This document shows positions 24,819 to 35,252 of a DNA stretch of 64,000 bases, piece by piece. The stretch covers positions 18,596,501-18,660,500 of the forward strand of contig OZ059896.1 in the NCBI GenBank assembly GCA_964057225.1, written 5' to 3'. Numbering within the stretch: position 1 is the stretch's first letter; each line of letters opens with the position of its first letter. The notes under the pieces were generated by a model, which made no database searches, had not been told where the DNA came from, and saw only the letters and a program-made list of their open reading frames with translations. The stretch is from Auanema rhodensis. Taxonomy: Eukaryota > Nematoda > Chromadorea > Rhabditida > Rhabditidae. Made by a program: the position numbers and the translations under genes.

Positions 24819-24891
24819 GGCCTTGTGGCCTAATGGATAAGGCGTCGGACTTCGGATCCGAAGATTGTAGGTTCGAGTCCTGCCAGGGTCG
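24819..24891 (+). tRNA. tRNA-Arg(UCG)
   Basis: Consensus form. Confidence 0.94.
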
Positions 24892-25195
24892 TTATTTTTT
24901 GTTTCAAAACAATCAATACCTGATAGTTTACATGTTTTATTCTGTACTATCTCATACAATTGAAAAAAATACTAGCAATAAAACAAATGCAGTGATAATA
25001 TTCTCGAATATGTTCCTATACAGAGTGAGAAAATATCTACAATTTCCCGAAGGTTTTCTCATAAGGTACTAAAATAAAAGTATTATTTCATATTATTATT
25101 TTTTCAGACCTAGAATCGATAAAAAAAATCAACTACATTTTAGTGAGTTACTGGGTTGGGTTATACAAATTGTCTAATTTGAATGCGATTTAGAT

Positions 25196-25268
25196 GGCCT
25201 TGTGGCCTAATGGATGAGGCGTCGGACTTCGGATCCAAAGATTGTAGGTTCGAGTCCTACCAGGGTCG
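25196..25268 (+). tRNA. tRNA-Arg(UCG), A21G and G42A
   Basis: A64 form with both changes seen at 14271. Confidence 0.8.
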
Positions 25269-25571
25269 TTATTTTTTGTTTTAAAAAAATCATTACTTGA
25301 TAGTTTACATGTTTTATTCTGTATTATCTCATACAATTGAAAAAAATACTAGCAGTAAAACAAATGCAGTGATAATATTCTCGAAAATGTTCCTATTCAG
25401 AGTGAGAAAGTATCAAAAATTTCCCGAAAGTTTTCTCATAAGTTACTAAAATAAAAATATTATTTCATATTATTATTTTTTCAGACCTAGAATCGATAAA
25501 AAAATCAACTACATTTTAGTGAGTTACTGGGTTGGGTTATACAAATTGTCTAATTTGAATGCGATTCACAT

Positions 25572-25644
25572 GGCCTTGTGGCCTAATGCATAAGGCGTCG
25601 GACTTCGGATCCGAAGATTGTAGGTTCGAGTCCTGCCAGGGTCG
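25572..25644 (+). tRNA. tRNA-Arg(UCG), G19C
   Basis: D loop ATGCATA with GATTCACAT upstream, as at 14647. Confidence 0.82.
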
Positions 25645-25948
25645 TTATTTTTTGTTTCAAAACAATCAATACCTGATAGTTTACATGTTTTATTCTGTAT
25701 TATCTCATACAATTGAAAAAAATACTAGCAATAAAACAAATGCAGTGATAATATTCTCGAAAATGTTTCTATACAGAGTGAGAAAATATCTACAATTTCC
25801 CGAAGGTTTTCTCATAAGGTACTAAAATAAAAGTATTATTTCATATTATTATTTTTTCAGACCTAGAATCGATAAAAAAAATCAACTACATTTTAGTGAG
25901 TTACTGGGTTGGGTTATACAAATTGTCTAATTTGAATGCGATTTAGAT

Positions 25949-26021
25949 GGCCTTGTGGCCTAATGGATAAGGCGTCGGACTTCGGATCCGAAGATTGTAG
26001 GCTCGAGTCCTACCAGGGTCG
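25949..26021 (+). tRNA. tRNA-Arg(UCG), U54C
   Basis: A64 form with the B-box change seen at 15024. Confidence 0.82.
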
Positions 26022-26324
26022 TTATTTTTTGTTTTAAAAAAATCATTACCTGATAGTTTACATGTTTTATTCTGTATTATATCATACAATTGAAAAAAAT
26101 ACTAGCAGTAAAACAAATGCAGTGATATTATTCTCGAGAATGTTCCTATTCAGAGTGAGAAAATATCAAAAATTTTCCGAAGGTTTTCTCATAAGGTACT
26201 AAAATAAAAGTATTATTTCATATTATTATTTTTTCAGACCTAGAATCGATAAAAAAATCAACTACATTTTAGTGAGTTACTGGGTTGGGTTATACAAATT
26301 GTCTAATTTGAATGCGATTTACAT

Positions 26325-26397
26325 GGCCTTGTGGCCTAATGGATAAGGCGTCGGACTTCGGATCCGAAGATTGTAGGTTCGAGTCCTGCCAGGGTCG
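26325..26397 (+). tRNA. tRNA-Arg(UCG)
   Basis: Consensus form. Confidence 0.94.
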
Positions 26398-26701
26398 TTA
26401 TTTTTTGTTTCAAAAAAATCATTACCTGATAGTTTACATGTTTTATTCTGTATTATCTCATACAATTGAAAAAAATACTAGCAGTAAAACAAATGCAGTG
26501 ATAATATTCTCGAAAATGTTCCTATTCAGAGTGAGAAAGTATCAAAAATTTCCCGAAAGTTTTCTCACAAGGTACTAAAATAAAAATATTATTTCATATT
26601 ATTATTTTTTCAGACCTAGAATCGATAAAAAATATCAACTACATTTTAGTGAGTTACTGGGTTGGGTTATACAAATTGTCTAATTAGAATGCGATTTACA
26701 T

Positions 26702-26774
26702 GGCCTTGTGGCCTAATGGATAAGGCGTCGGACTTCGGATCCGATGATTGTAGGTTCGAGTCCTGCCAGGGTCG
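26702..26774 (+). tRNA. tRNA-Arg(UCG)
   Basis: U44 form. Confidence 0.93.
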
Positions 26775-27078
26775 TTATTTTTTGTTTCAAAACAATCATT
26801 ACCTGATAGTTTACATGTTTTATTCTGTATTATCTCATACAATTGAAAAAAATACTAGCAGTAAAACAAATGCAGTGATAATATTCTCGAAAATGTTCCT
26901 ATTCAGAGTGAGAAAGTATCAAAAATTTCCCGAAAGTTTTCTCATAAGGTACTAAAATAAAAGTATTATTTCATATTATTATTTTTTCAGACCTAGAATC
27001 GATAAAAAAAATCAACTACATTTTAGTGAGTTACTGGGTTGGGTTATACAAATTGTCTAATTAGAATGCGATTTACAT

Positions 27079-27151
27079 GGCCTTGTGGCCTAATGGATAA
27101 GGCGTCGGACTTCGGATCCGAAGATTGTAGGTTCGAGTCCTACCAGGGTCG
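27079..27151 (+). tRNA. tRNA-Arg(UCG)
   Basis: A64 form in a chimeric unit: its upstream side matches 16154 and its downstream side matches 16531. Confidence 0.92.
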
Positions 27152-27454
27152 TTATTTTTTGTTTTAAAAAAATCATTACCTGATAGTTTACATGTTTTAT
27201 TCTGTATTATATCATACAATTGAAAAAAATACTAGCAGTAAAACAAATGCAGTGATATTATTCTCGAGAATGTTCCTATTCAGAGTGAGAAAATATCAAA
27301 AATTTTCCGAAGGTTTTCTCATAAGGTACTAAAATAAAAGTATTATTTCATATTATTATTTTTTCAGACCTAGAATCGATAAAAAAATCAACTACATTTT
27401 AGTGAGTTACTGGGTTGGGTTATACAAATTGTCTAATTTGAATGCGATTTACAT

Positions 27455-27527
27455 GGCCTTGTGGCCTAATGGATAAGGCGTCGGACTTCGGATCCGAAGA
27501 TTGTAGGTTCGAGTCCTGCCAGGGTCG
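27455..27527 (+). tRNA. tRNA-Arg(UCG)
   Basis: Consensus form. Confidence 0.94.
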
Positions 27528-27831
27528 TTATTTTTTGTTTCAAAAAAATCATTACCTGATAGTTTACATGTTTTATTCTGTATTATCTCATACAATTGAA
27601 AAAAATACTAGCAGTAAAACAAATGCAGTGATAATATTCTCGAAAATGTTCCTATTCAGAGTGAGAAAGTATCAAAAATTTCCCGAAAGTTTTCTCATAA
27701 GGTACTAAAATAAAAATATTATTTCATATTATTATTTTTTCAGACCTAGAATCGATAAAAAAAATCAACTACATTTTAGTGAGTTACTAGGTTGGGTTAT
27801 ACAAATTGTCTAATTTGAATGCGATTTACAT

Positions 27832-27904
27832 GGCCTTGTGGCCTAATGGATAAGGCGTCGGACTTCGGATCCGAAGATTGTAGGTTCGAGTCCTGCCAGG
27901 GTCG
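27832..27904 (+). tRNA. tRNA-Arg(UCG)
   Basis: Consensus form. Confidence 0.94.
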
Positions 27905-28209
27905 TTATTTTTTGTTTCAAAAAAATCATTACCTGATAGTTTACATGTTTTATTCTGTATTATCTCATACAATTGAAAAAAATACTAGCAGTAAAACAAA
28001 TGCAGTGATAATATTCTCGAAAATGTTCCTATTCAGAGTGAGAAAGTATCAAAAATTTCCCGAAAGTTTTCTCATAAGGTACTAAAATAAAAGTATTATT
28101 TCATATTATTATTTTTTCAGACCTAGAATCGATAAAAAAAAATCAACTACATTTTAGTGAGTTACTGGGTTGGGTTATACAAATTGTCTAATTAGAATGC
28201 GATTTACAT

Positions 28210-28282
28210 GGCCTTGTCGCCTAATGGATAAGGCGTCGGACTTCGGATCCGAAGATTGTAGGTTCGAGTCCTGCCAGGGTCG
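28210..28282 (+). tRNA. tRNA-Arg(UCG), G9C
   Basis: Same A-box change as at 17662. Confidence 0.85.
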
Positions 28283-28585
28283 TTATTTTTTGTTTTAAAA
28301 AAATCATTACCTGATAGTTTACATTTTTTATGCTGTATTATCTCATACAATTGAAAAAAATACTAGCAATAAAACAAATGCAGTGATAATATTCTCGAAA
28401 ATGTTCCTATTCAGAGTGAGAAAATATCTACAATTTCCCGAAGGTTTTCTCATAAGGTACTAAAATAAAAGTATTATTTCATATTATTATTTTTTCAGAC
28501 CTAGAATCGATAAAAATATCAACTACATTTTAGTGAGTTACTGGGTTGGGTTATACAAATTGTCTAATTAGAATGCGATTTACAT

Positions 28586-28658
28586 GGCCTTGTGGCCTAA
28601 TGGATAAGGCGTCGGACTTCGGATCCGAAGATTGTAGGTTCGAGTCCTGCCAGGGTCG
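28586..28658 (+). tRNA. tRNA-Arg(UCG)
   Basis: Consensus form. Confidence 0.94.
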
Positions 28659-28961
28659 TTATTTTTTGTTTCAAAAAAATCATTACCTGATAGTTTACAT
28701 GTTTTATTCTGTATTATCTCATACAATTGAAAAAAATACTAGCAGTAAAACAAATGCAGTGATAATATTCTCGAAAATGTTCCTATTCAGAGTGAGAAAA
28801 TATCTACAATTTCCCGAAGGTTTTCTCATAAGGTACTAAAATAAAAGTATTATTTCATATTATTATTTTTTCAGACCTAGAATCGATAAAAATATCAACT
28901 ACATTTTAGTGAGTTACTGGGTTGGGTTATACAAATTGTCTAATTAGAATGCGATTTACAT

Positions 28962-29034
28962 GGCCTTGTGGCCTAATGGATAAGGCGTCGGACTTCGGAT
29001 CCGAAGATTGTAGGTTCGAGTCCTGCCAGGGTCG
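28962..29034 (+). tRNA. tRNA-Arg(UCG)
   Basis: Consensus form. The three units from here to 29715 repeat 24443-25196 at a shift of 4519 bp. Confidence 0.94.
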
Positions 29035-29337
29035 TTATTTTTTGTTTCAAAACAATCATTACCTGATAGTTTACATGTTTTATTCTGTATTATCTCATAC
29101 AATTGAAAAAAATACTAGCAGTAAAACAAATGCAGTGATATTATTCTCGAGAATGTTCCTATTCAGAGTGAGAAAATATCAAAAATTTTCCGAAGGTTTT
29201 CTCATAAGGTACTAAAATAAAAGTATTATTTCATATTATTATTTTTTCAGACCTAGAATCGATAAAAAAATCAACTACATTTTAGTGAGTTACTGGGTTG
29301 GGTTATACAAATTGTCTAATTTGAATGCGATTTACAT

Positions 29338-29410
29338 GGCCTTGTGGCCTAATGGATAAGGCGTCGGACTTCGGATCCGAAGATTGTAGGTTCGAGTCCT
29401 GCCAGGGTCG
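29338..29410 (+). tRNA. tRNA-Arg(UCG)
   Basis: Consensus form. Confidence 0.94.
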
Positions 29411-29714
29411 TTATTTTTTGTTTCAAAACAATCAATACCTGATAGTTTACATGTTTTATTCTGTACTATCTCATACAATTGAAAAAAATACTAGCAATAA
29501 AACAAATGCAGTGATAATATTCTCGAATATGTTCCTATACAGAGTGAGAAAATATCTACAATTTCCCGAAGGTTTTCTCATAAGGTACTAAAATAAAAGT
29601 ATTATTTCATATTATTATTTTTTCAGACCTAGAATCGATAAAAAAAATCAACTACATTTTAGTGAGTTACTGGGTTGGGTTATACAAATTGTCTAATTTG
29701 AATGCGATTTAGAT

Positions 29715-29787
29715 GGCCTTGTGGCCTAATGGATGAGGCGTCGGACTTCGGATCCAAAGATTGTAGGTTCGAGTCCTACCAGGGTCG
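29715..29787 (+). tRNA. tRNA-Arg(UCG), A21G and G42A
   Basis: A64 form with both changes seen at 14271. Confidence 0.8.
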
Positions 29788-30090
29788 TTATTTTTTGTTT
29801 TAAAAAAATCATTACTTGATAGTTTACATGTTTTATTCTGTATTATCTCATACAATTGAAAAAAATACTAGCAGTAAAACAAATGCAGTGATAATATTCT
29901 CGAAAATGTTCCTATTCAGAGTGAGAAAGTATCAAAAATTTCCCGAAAGTTTTCTCATAAGTTACTAAAATAAAAATATTATTTCATATTATTATTTTTT
30001 CAGACCTAGAATCGATAAAAAAATCAACTACATTTTAGTGAGTTACTGGGTTGGGTTATACAAATTGTCTAATTTGAATGCGATTTACAT

Positions 30091-30163
30091 GGCCTTGTGG
30101 CCTAATGGATAAGGCGTCGGACTTCGGATCCGAAGATTGTAGGTTCGAGTCCTACCAGGGTCG
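30091..30163 (+). tRNA. tRNA-Arg(UCG)
   Basis: A64 form, preceded by GATTTACAT rather than the usual GATTTAGAT of A64 copies. Confidence 0.92.
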
Positions 30164-30467
30164 TTATTTTTTGTTTTAAAAAAATCATTACCTGATAGTT
30201 TACATGTTTTATTCTGTATTATCTCATACAATTGAAAAAAATACTAGCAGTAAAACAAATGCAGTGATAATATTCTCGAAAATGTTCCTATTCAGAGTGA
30301 GAAAGTATCAAAAATTTCCCGAAAGTTTTTTCATAAGGTACTAAAATAAAAATATTATTTCATATTATTATTTTTTCAGACCTAGAATCGATAAAAAATA
30401 TCAACTACATTTTAGTGAGTTACTGGGTTGGGTTATACAAATTGTCTAATTAGAATGCGATTTACAT

Positions 30468-30540
30468 GGCCTTGTGGCCTAATGGATAAGGCGTCGGACT
30501 TCGGATCCGAAGATTGTAGGTTCGAGTCCTGCCAGGGTCG
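30468..30540 (+). tRNA. tRNA-Arg(UCG)
   Basis: Consensus form. Confidence 0.94.
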
Positions 30541-30844
30541 TTATTTTTTGTTTCAAAACAATCATTGCCTGATAGTTTACATGTTTTATTCTGTATTATC
30601 TCATACAATTGAAAAAAATACTAGCAGTAAAACAAATGCAGTGATAATATTCTCGAAAATGTTCCTATACAGAGTGAGAAAATATCTACAATTTCCCGAA
30701 GGTTTTCTCATAAGGTACTAAAATAAAAGTATTATTTCATATTATTATTTTTTCAGACCTAGAATCGATAAAAAAAATCAACTACATTTTAGTGAGTTAC
30801 TGGGTTGGGTTATACAAATTGTCTAATTTGAGTGCGATTTAGAT

Positions 30845-30917
30845 GGCCTTGTGGCCTAATGGATAAGGCGTCGGACTTCGGATCCAAAGATTGTAGGTTC
30901 GAGTCCTACCAGGGTCG
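30845..30917 (+). tRNA. tRNA-Arg(UCG), G42A
   Basis: A64 form with the C28-A42 mismatch. Its upstream TTTGAGTGCG is shared only with the copy at 44030. Confidence 0.85.
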
Positions 30918-31220
30918 TTATTTTTTGTTTTAAAAAAATCATTACCTGATAGTTTATATGTTTTATTCTGTATTATCTCATACAATTGAAAAAAATACTA
31001 GCAGTAAAACAAATGCAGTGATAATATTCTCGAAAATGTTCCTATTCAGAGTGAGAAAGTATCAAAAATTTCCCGAAAGTTTTCTCATAAGGTACTAAAA
31101 TAAAAATATTATTTCATATTATTATTTTTTCAGACCTAGAATCGATAAAAAAATCAACTACATTTTAGTGAGTTACTGGGTTGGGTTATACAAATTGTCT
31201 AATTTGAATGCGATTTACAT

Positions 31221-31293
31221 GGCCTTGTGGCCTAATGGATAAGGCGTCGGACTTCGGATCCGAAGATTGTAGGTTCGAGTCCTGCCAGGGTCG
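31221..31293 (+). tRNA. tRNA-Arg(UCG)
   Basis: Consensus form. Confidence 0.94.
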
Positions 31294-31597
31294 TTATTTT
31301 TTGTTTCAAAACAATCAATACCTGATAGTTTACATGTTTTATTCTGTATTATCTCATACAATTGAAAAAAATACTAGCAATAAAACAAATGCAGTGATAA
31401 TATTCTCGAATATGTTCCTATACAGAGTGAGAAAATATCTACAATTTCCCGAAGGTTTTCTCATAAGGTACTAAAATAAAAGTATTATTTCATGTTATTA
31501 TTTTTTCAGACCTAGAATCGATAAAAAAAATCAACTACATTTTAGTGAGTTACTGGGTTGGGTTATACAAATTGTCTAATTTGAATGCGATTTAGAT

Positions 31598-31670
31598 GGC
31601 CTTGTGGCCTAATGGATGAGGCGTCGGACTTCGGATCCAAAGATTGTAGGTTCGAGTCCTACCAGGGTCG
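31598..31670 (+). tRNA. tRNA-Arg(UCG), A21G and G42A
   Basis: A64 form with both changes; lies 1883 bp (five units) after its likely sister at 29715. Confidence 0.8.
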
Positions 31671-31973
31671 TTATTTTTTGTTTTAAAAAAATCATTACTT
31701 GATAGTTTACATGTTTTATTCTGTATTATCTCATACAATTGAAAAAAATACTAGCAGTAAAACAAATGCAGTGATAATATTCTCGAAAATGTTCCTATTC
31801 AGAGTGAGAAAGTATCAAAAATTTCCCGAAAGTTTTCTCATAAGTTACTAAAATAAAAATATTATTTCATATTATTATTTTTTCAGACCTAGAATCGATA
31901 AAAAAATCAACTACATTTTAGTGAGTTACTGGGTTGGGTTATACAAATTGTCTAATTTGAATGCGATTTACAT

Positions 31974-32046
31974 GGCCTTGTGGCCTAATGGATAAGGCGT
32001 CGGACTTCGGATCCGAAGATTGTAGGTTCGAGTCCTACCAGGGTCG
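31974..32046 (+). tRNA. tRNA-Arg(UCG)
   Basis: A64 form. Confidence 0.92.
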
Positions 32047-32350
32047 TTATTTTTTGTTTTAAAAAAATCATTACCTGATAGTTTACATGTTTTATTCTGT
32101 ATTATCTCATACAATTGAAAAAAATACTAGCAGTAAAACAAATGCAGTGATAATATTCTCGAAAATGTTCCTATTCAGAGTGAGAAAGTATCAAAAATTT
32201 CCCGAAAGTTTTTTCATAAGGTACTAAAATAAAAATATTATTTCATATTATTATTTTTTCAGACCTAGAATCGATAAAAAATATCAACTACATTTTAGTG
32301 AGTTACTGGGTTGGGTTATACAAATTGTCTAATTAGAATGCGATTTACAT

Positions 32351-32423
32351 GGCCTTGTGGCCTAATGGATAAGGCGTCGGACTTCGGATCCGAAGATTGT
32401 AGGTTCGAGTCCTGCCAGGGTCG
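32351..32423 (+). tRNA. tRNA-Arg(UCG)
   Basis: Consensus form. Confidence 0.94.
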
Positions 32424-32726
32424 TTATTTTTTGTTTCAAAACAATCATTGCCTGATAGTTTACATGTTTTATTCTGTATTATCTCATACAATTGAAAAAA
32501 ATACTAGCAGTAAAACAAATGCAGTGATAATATTCTCGAAAATGTTCCTATTCAGAGTGAGAAAGTATCAAAAATTTCCCGAAAGTTTTCTCATAAGGTA
32601 CTAAAATAAAAATATTATTTCATATTATTATTTTTTCAGACCTAGAATCGATAAAAAAATCAACTACATTTTAGTGAGTTACTGGGTTGGGTTATACAAT
32701 TTGTCTAATTTGAATGCGATTTACAT

Positions 32727-32799
32727 GGCCTTGTGGCCTAATGGATAAGGCGTCGGACTTCGGATCCGAAGATTGTAGGTTCGAGTCCTGCCAGGGTCG
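32727..32799 (+). tRNA. tRNA-Arg(UCG)
   Basis: Consensus form. Confidence 0.94.
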
Positions 32800-33103
32800 T
32801 TATTTTTTGTTTCAAAAAAATCATTACCTGATAGTTTACATGTTTTATTCTGTATTATCTCATACAATTGAAAAAAATACTAGCAGTAAAACAAATGCAG
32901 TGATAATATTCTCCAAAATGTTCCTATTCAGAGTGAGAAAGTATCAAAAATTTCCCGAAAGTTTTCTCATAAGGTACTAAAATAAAAATATTATTTCATA
33001 TTATTATTTTTTCAGACCTAGAATCGTTAAAAAATATCAACTACATTTTAGTGAGTTACTGGGTTGGGTTATACAAATTGTCTAATTAGAATGCGATTTA
33101 CAT

Positions 33104-33176
33104 GGCCTTGTGGCCTAATGGATAAGGCGTCGGACTTCGGATCCGATGATTGTAGGTTCGAGTCCTGCCAGGGTCG
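33104..33176 (+). tRNA. tRNA-Arg(UCG)
   Basis: U44 form. Confidence 0.93.
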
Positions 33177-33479
33177 TTATTTTTTGTTTCAAAACAATCA
33201 TTACCTGATAGCTTACATGTTTTATTCTGTATTATCTCATACAATTGAAAAAAATACTAGCAATAAAACAAATGCAGTGATAATATTCTCGAATATGTTC
33301 CTATACAGAGTGAGAAAATATCTACAATTTCCCGAAGGTTTTCTCATAAGGTACTAAAATAAAAGTATTATTTCATATTATTATTTTTTCAGACCTAGAA
33401 TCGATAAAAAAATCAACTACATTTTAGTGAGTTACTGGGTTGGGTTATACAAATTGTCTAATTTGAATGCGATTTACAT

Positions 33480-33552
33480 GGCCTTGTGGCCTAATGGATA
33501 AGGCGTCGGACTTCGGATCCGAAGATTGTAGGTTCGAGTCCTGCCAGGGTCG
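33480..33552 (+). tRNA. tRNA-Arg(UCG)
   Basis: Consensus form. Confidence 0.94.
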
Positions 33553-33856
33553 TTATTTTTTGTTTCAAAACAATCAATACCTGATAGTTTACATGTTTTA
33601 TTCTGTATTATCTCATACAATTGAAAAAAATACTAGCAATAAAACAAATGCAGTGATAATATTCTCGAATATGTTCCTATACAGAGTGAGAAAATATCTA
33701 CAATTTCCCGAAGGTTTTCTCATAAGGTACTAAAATAAAAGTATTATTTCATATTATTATTTTTTCAGACCTAGAATCGATAAAAAAAATCAACTACATT
33801 TTAGTGAGTTACTGGGTTGGGTTATACAAATTGTCTAATTTGAATGCGATTTAGAT

Positions 33857-33929
33857 GGCCTTGTGGCCTAATGGATAAGGCGTCGGACTTCGGATCCAAA
33901 GATTGTAGGTTCGAGTCCTACCAGGGTCG
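33857..33929 (+). tRNA. tRNA-Arg(UCG), G42A
   Basis: A64 form with the C28-A42 mismatch. It is the last tRNA before the retrotransposon; its spacer is cut at GAGAAAGTATC. Confidence 0.85.
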
Positions 33930-34073
33930 TTATTTTTTGTTTTAAAAAAATCATTACCTGATAGTTTACATGTTTTATTCTGTATTATCTCATACAATTG
34001 AAAAAAATACTAGCAGTAAAACAAATGCAGTGATAATATTCTCGAAAATGTTCCTATTCAGAGTGAGAAAGTA

Positions 34074-34247
34074 TCTTAATGTAGTTCTTATATTGTATTT
34101 TCTTGTTATCTGATAATGAATCCTTTTCTCTTTAAGTATTTGTCTTAATAAGGAAATCGGGGTGTTCGGGTCTGCCTACCTAAGGAACAAGGTAGAAGTA
34201 CATATATCTTCCGACCATGAAAAGACGGGAAGAAACAATATGTAACG
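34074..34247 (+). repeat. 5' LTR, truncated to its last 174 bp
   Basis: It aligns without gaps to 43740-43913 of the 3' LTR, with mismatches at 34084 (G/A), 34123 (C/T) and 34163 (T/C). It lacks the first 209 bp, which in the 3' LTR include the TATA-like run and a GC box. The junction with the tRNA spacer shares TC with both parents, which fits a microhomology deletion. Without U3 this copy should have little promoter activity of its own. Confidence 0.92.
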
Positions 34248-34260
34248 TGGAGGTTCCACC
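34248..34260 (+). other. Primer binding site, tRNA-Gln type
   Basis: TGGAGGTTCCACC directly follows the LTR. It is complementary to the 3' end of animal tRNA-Gln, which ends GGTGGAACCU plus CCA; the unusual U73 of tRNA-Gln accounts for the A at the fourth base. The match runs 13 nt and then breaks. It does not match the tRNA-Arg of the surrounding array. Confidence 0.82.
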
Positions 34261-35252
34261 TTGCTTACTCTACTGTTAATTTATTGACAGCAAGTTTACG
34301 AGACTTTTGGACTTAATTACCCAACAGTGAGGAGTAACCGAGCCGCGCACCATGATTTCCCCAAAAATTATTTTGGCTACCACTTCTCCTCCGCTCAACG
34401 AAAACTGGGAGGTGTCTGAGACGTTTGGGGAAACTATCAGACAATAGTTTTGACGAGCGTTACCTTTTTGTTATGCACGCGCGTGCTATTTTGATTCATT
34501 ACGTTATGATGTGAATGTCCAGTGTGGCAACAGAGCTCACTTTTTAGCTGAGTTGTTTGGAAGCTGGAGGCTGTTGGGATAATTTTATTTACGATTTTTG
34601 ATTTTGATTCACATCCAAGGGTTCATCAGGGTTCTACTCCTGTTAACTCTTTTCTTATTAGTTCAGAGATAATGAGAATATTTAAATTCCTACCCACCCA
34701 AGTCCACTCTACGTCTGCCAACGTTTCCTTTTTCCTATATTATTGACAGATTACTGAATTTGAATTCCTATATCAATCTTAAATTACCTTCTAAATCTTT
34801 TGAAATTAAATTAAAAATTATCTTAATTAAGATTTATTTTGAAATTCTTTCTACAAATCTTAATAAACTTTATAAAATTGAACTTAATATACGAGATGAG
34901 ACATTTTTGTTTACTTTAAGCTTACTCACATTCAAATAGTTGGCCCACGCGTACCAGCTGTTCGGCATGTGTAGTCAATAACAGCTGTTAAAATTCAAAA
35001 GTTTTCAAACAGGCTTAAGGCACCATCTGTGATTCCTAATTTGTCTCTAAGCTGACATTAGTGATTATAATATTCAAATATCACGACAGACGGTCAATGG
35101 TTGTTTACCATAAGCGCTAACATCTGGTGTCGTGACACATGGCTGGAGGCGGAGCTTGAAGCTTCAACGATCCTCCTTCATCAGACGCCATTGTCACAAA
35201 CGTTTTTACTGGAGTCTAGTTGCTTCCAGTACGCGCTCTTATATTCATCTAA
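34261..35252 (+). other. Retrotransposon 5' leader, about 1 kb
   Basis: No long reading frame and no recognisable domain is present. It is mixed in composition, with an AT-rich stretch near 34740-34900. It may hold packaging signals or an intron, but nothing specific can be seen. Small open frames near 35100-35360 overlap the upstream extension of the Gag frame and are not supported. Confidence 0.6.

Larger units (their letters stand above)
20297..27151 (+). repeat. Segmental duplication, copy 2 (partner at 9372-16226)
   Basis: This is the downstream partner of the 10,925-bp-shifted segment. After 27079 the correspondence continues at a shift of 10,548 bp (27455 to 16907, 27832 to 17284, 28210 to 17662, 28586 to 18038), one unit less. 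A unit was therefore lost or gained at the chimeric 27079 copy. Confidence 0.8.
1..34073 (+). repeat. Left tandem array of ~377-bp tRNA-Arg(UCG) units, 90 tRNA genes
   Basis: Direct reading shows head-to-tail units of 376-378 bp with one tRNA each. In order a unit has the tRNA, a TTATTTTTTG Pol III stop, about 210 bp of AT-rich spacer, a GT(ACTAA)...TTTTTTCAG segment of about 42 bp, CTAGAATCGAT, an A-run of 5-8, TTTTAGTGAGTTACTGGG, and TATACAAA about 34 bp before the next tRNA. The tRNA folds as acceptor GGCCTTG/CAGGGTC (G2-U71 and U5-G68 wobbles), D stem GCCT/AGGC, anticodon stem TCGGA/TCCGA with loop CTTCGGA (anticodon TCG), variable AGATT, T stem GTAGG/CCTGC with loop TTCGAGT, and discriminator G. 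The A box is TGGCCTAATGG and the B box GGTTCGAGTCC. The window starts inside a spacer, so the array continues to the left. The recurrent small open frames overlap the tRNA and are not genes. Confidence 0.97.

Noticed and set aside
1..34073. Spliced-leader, 5S or snRNA gene in the spacer
   Set aside because: I looked for a splice donor followed by an Sm site and for 5S internal control motifs. No convincing structure was found apart from the intron-like GT-AG string.
34248..34265. Primer site for the tRNA-Arg of the array
   Set aside because: The complement of this tRNA-Arg 3' end would start TGGCGACCCTGG; the sequence is TGGAGGTTCCACC, which fits tRNA-Gln.
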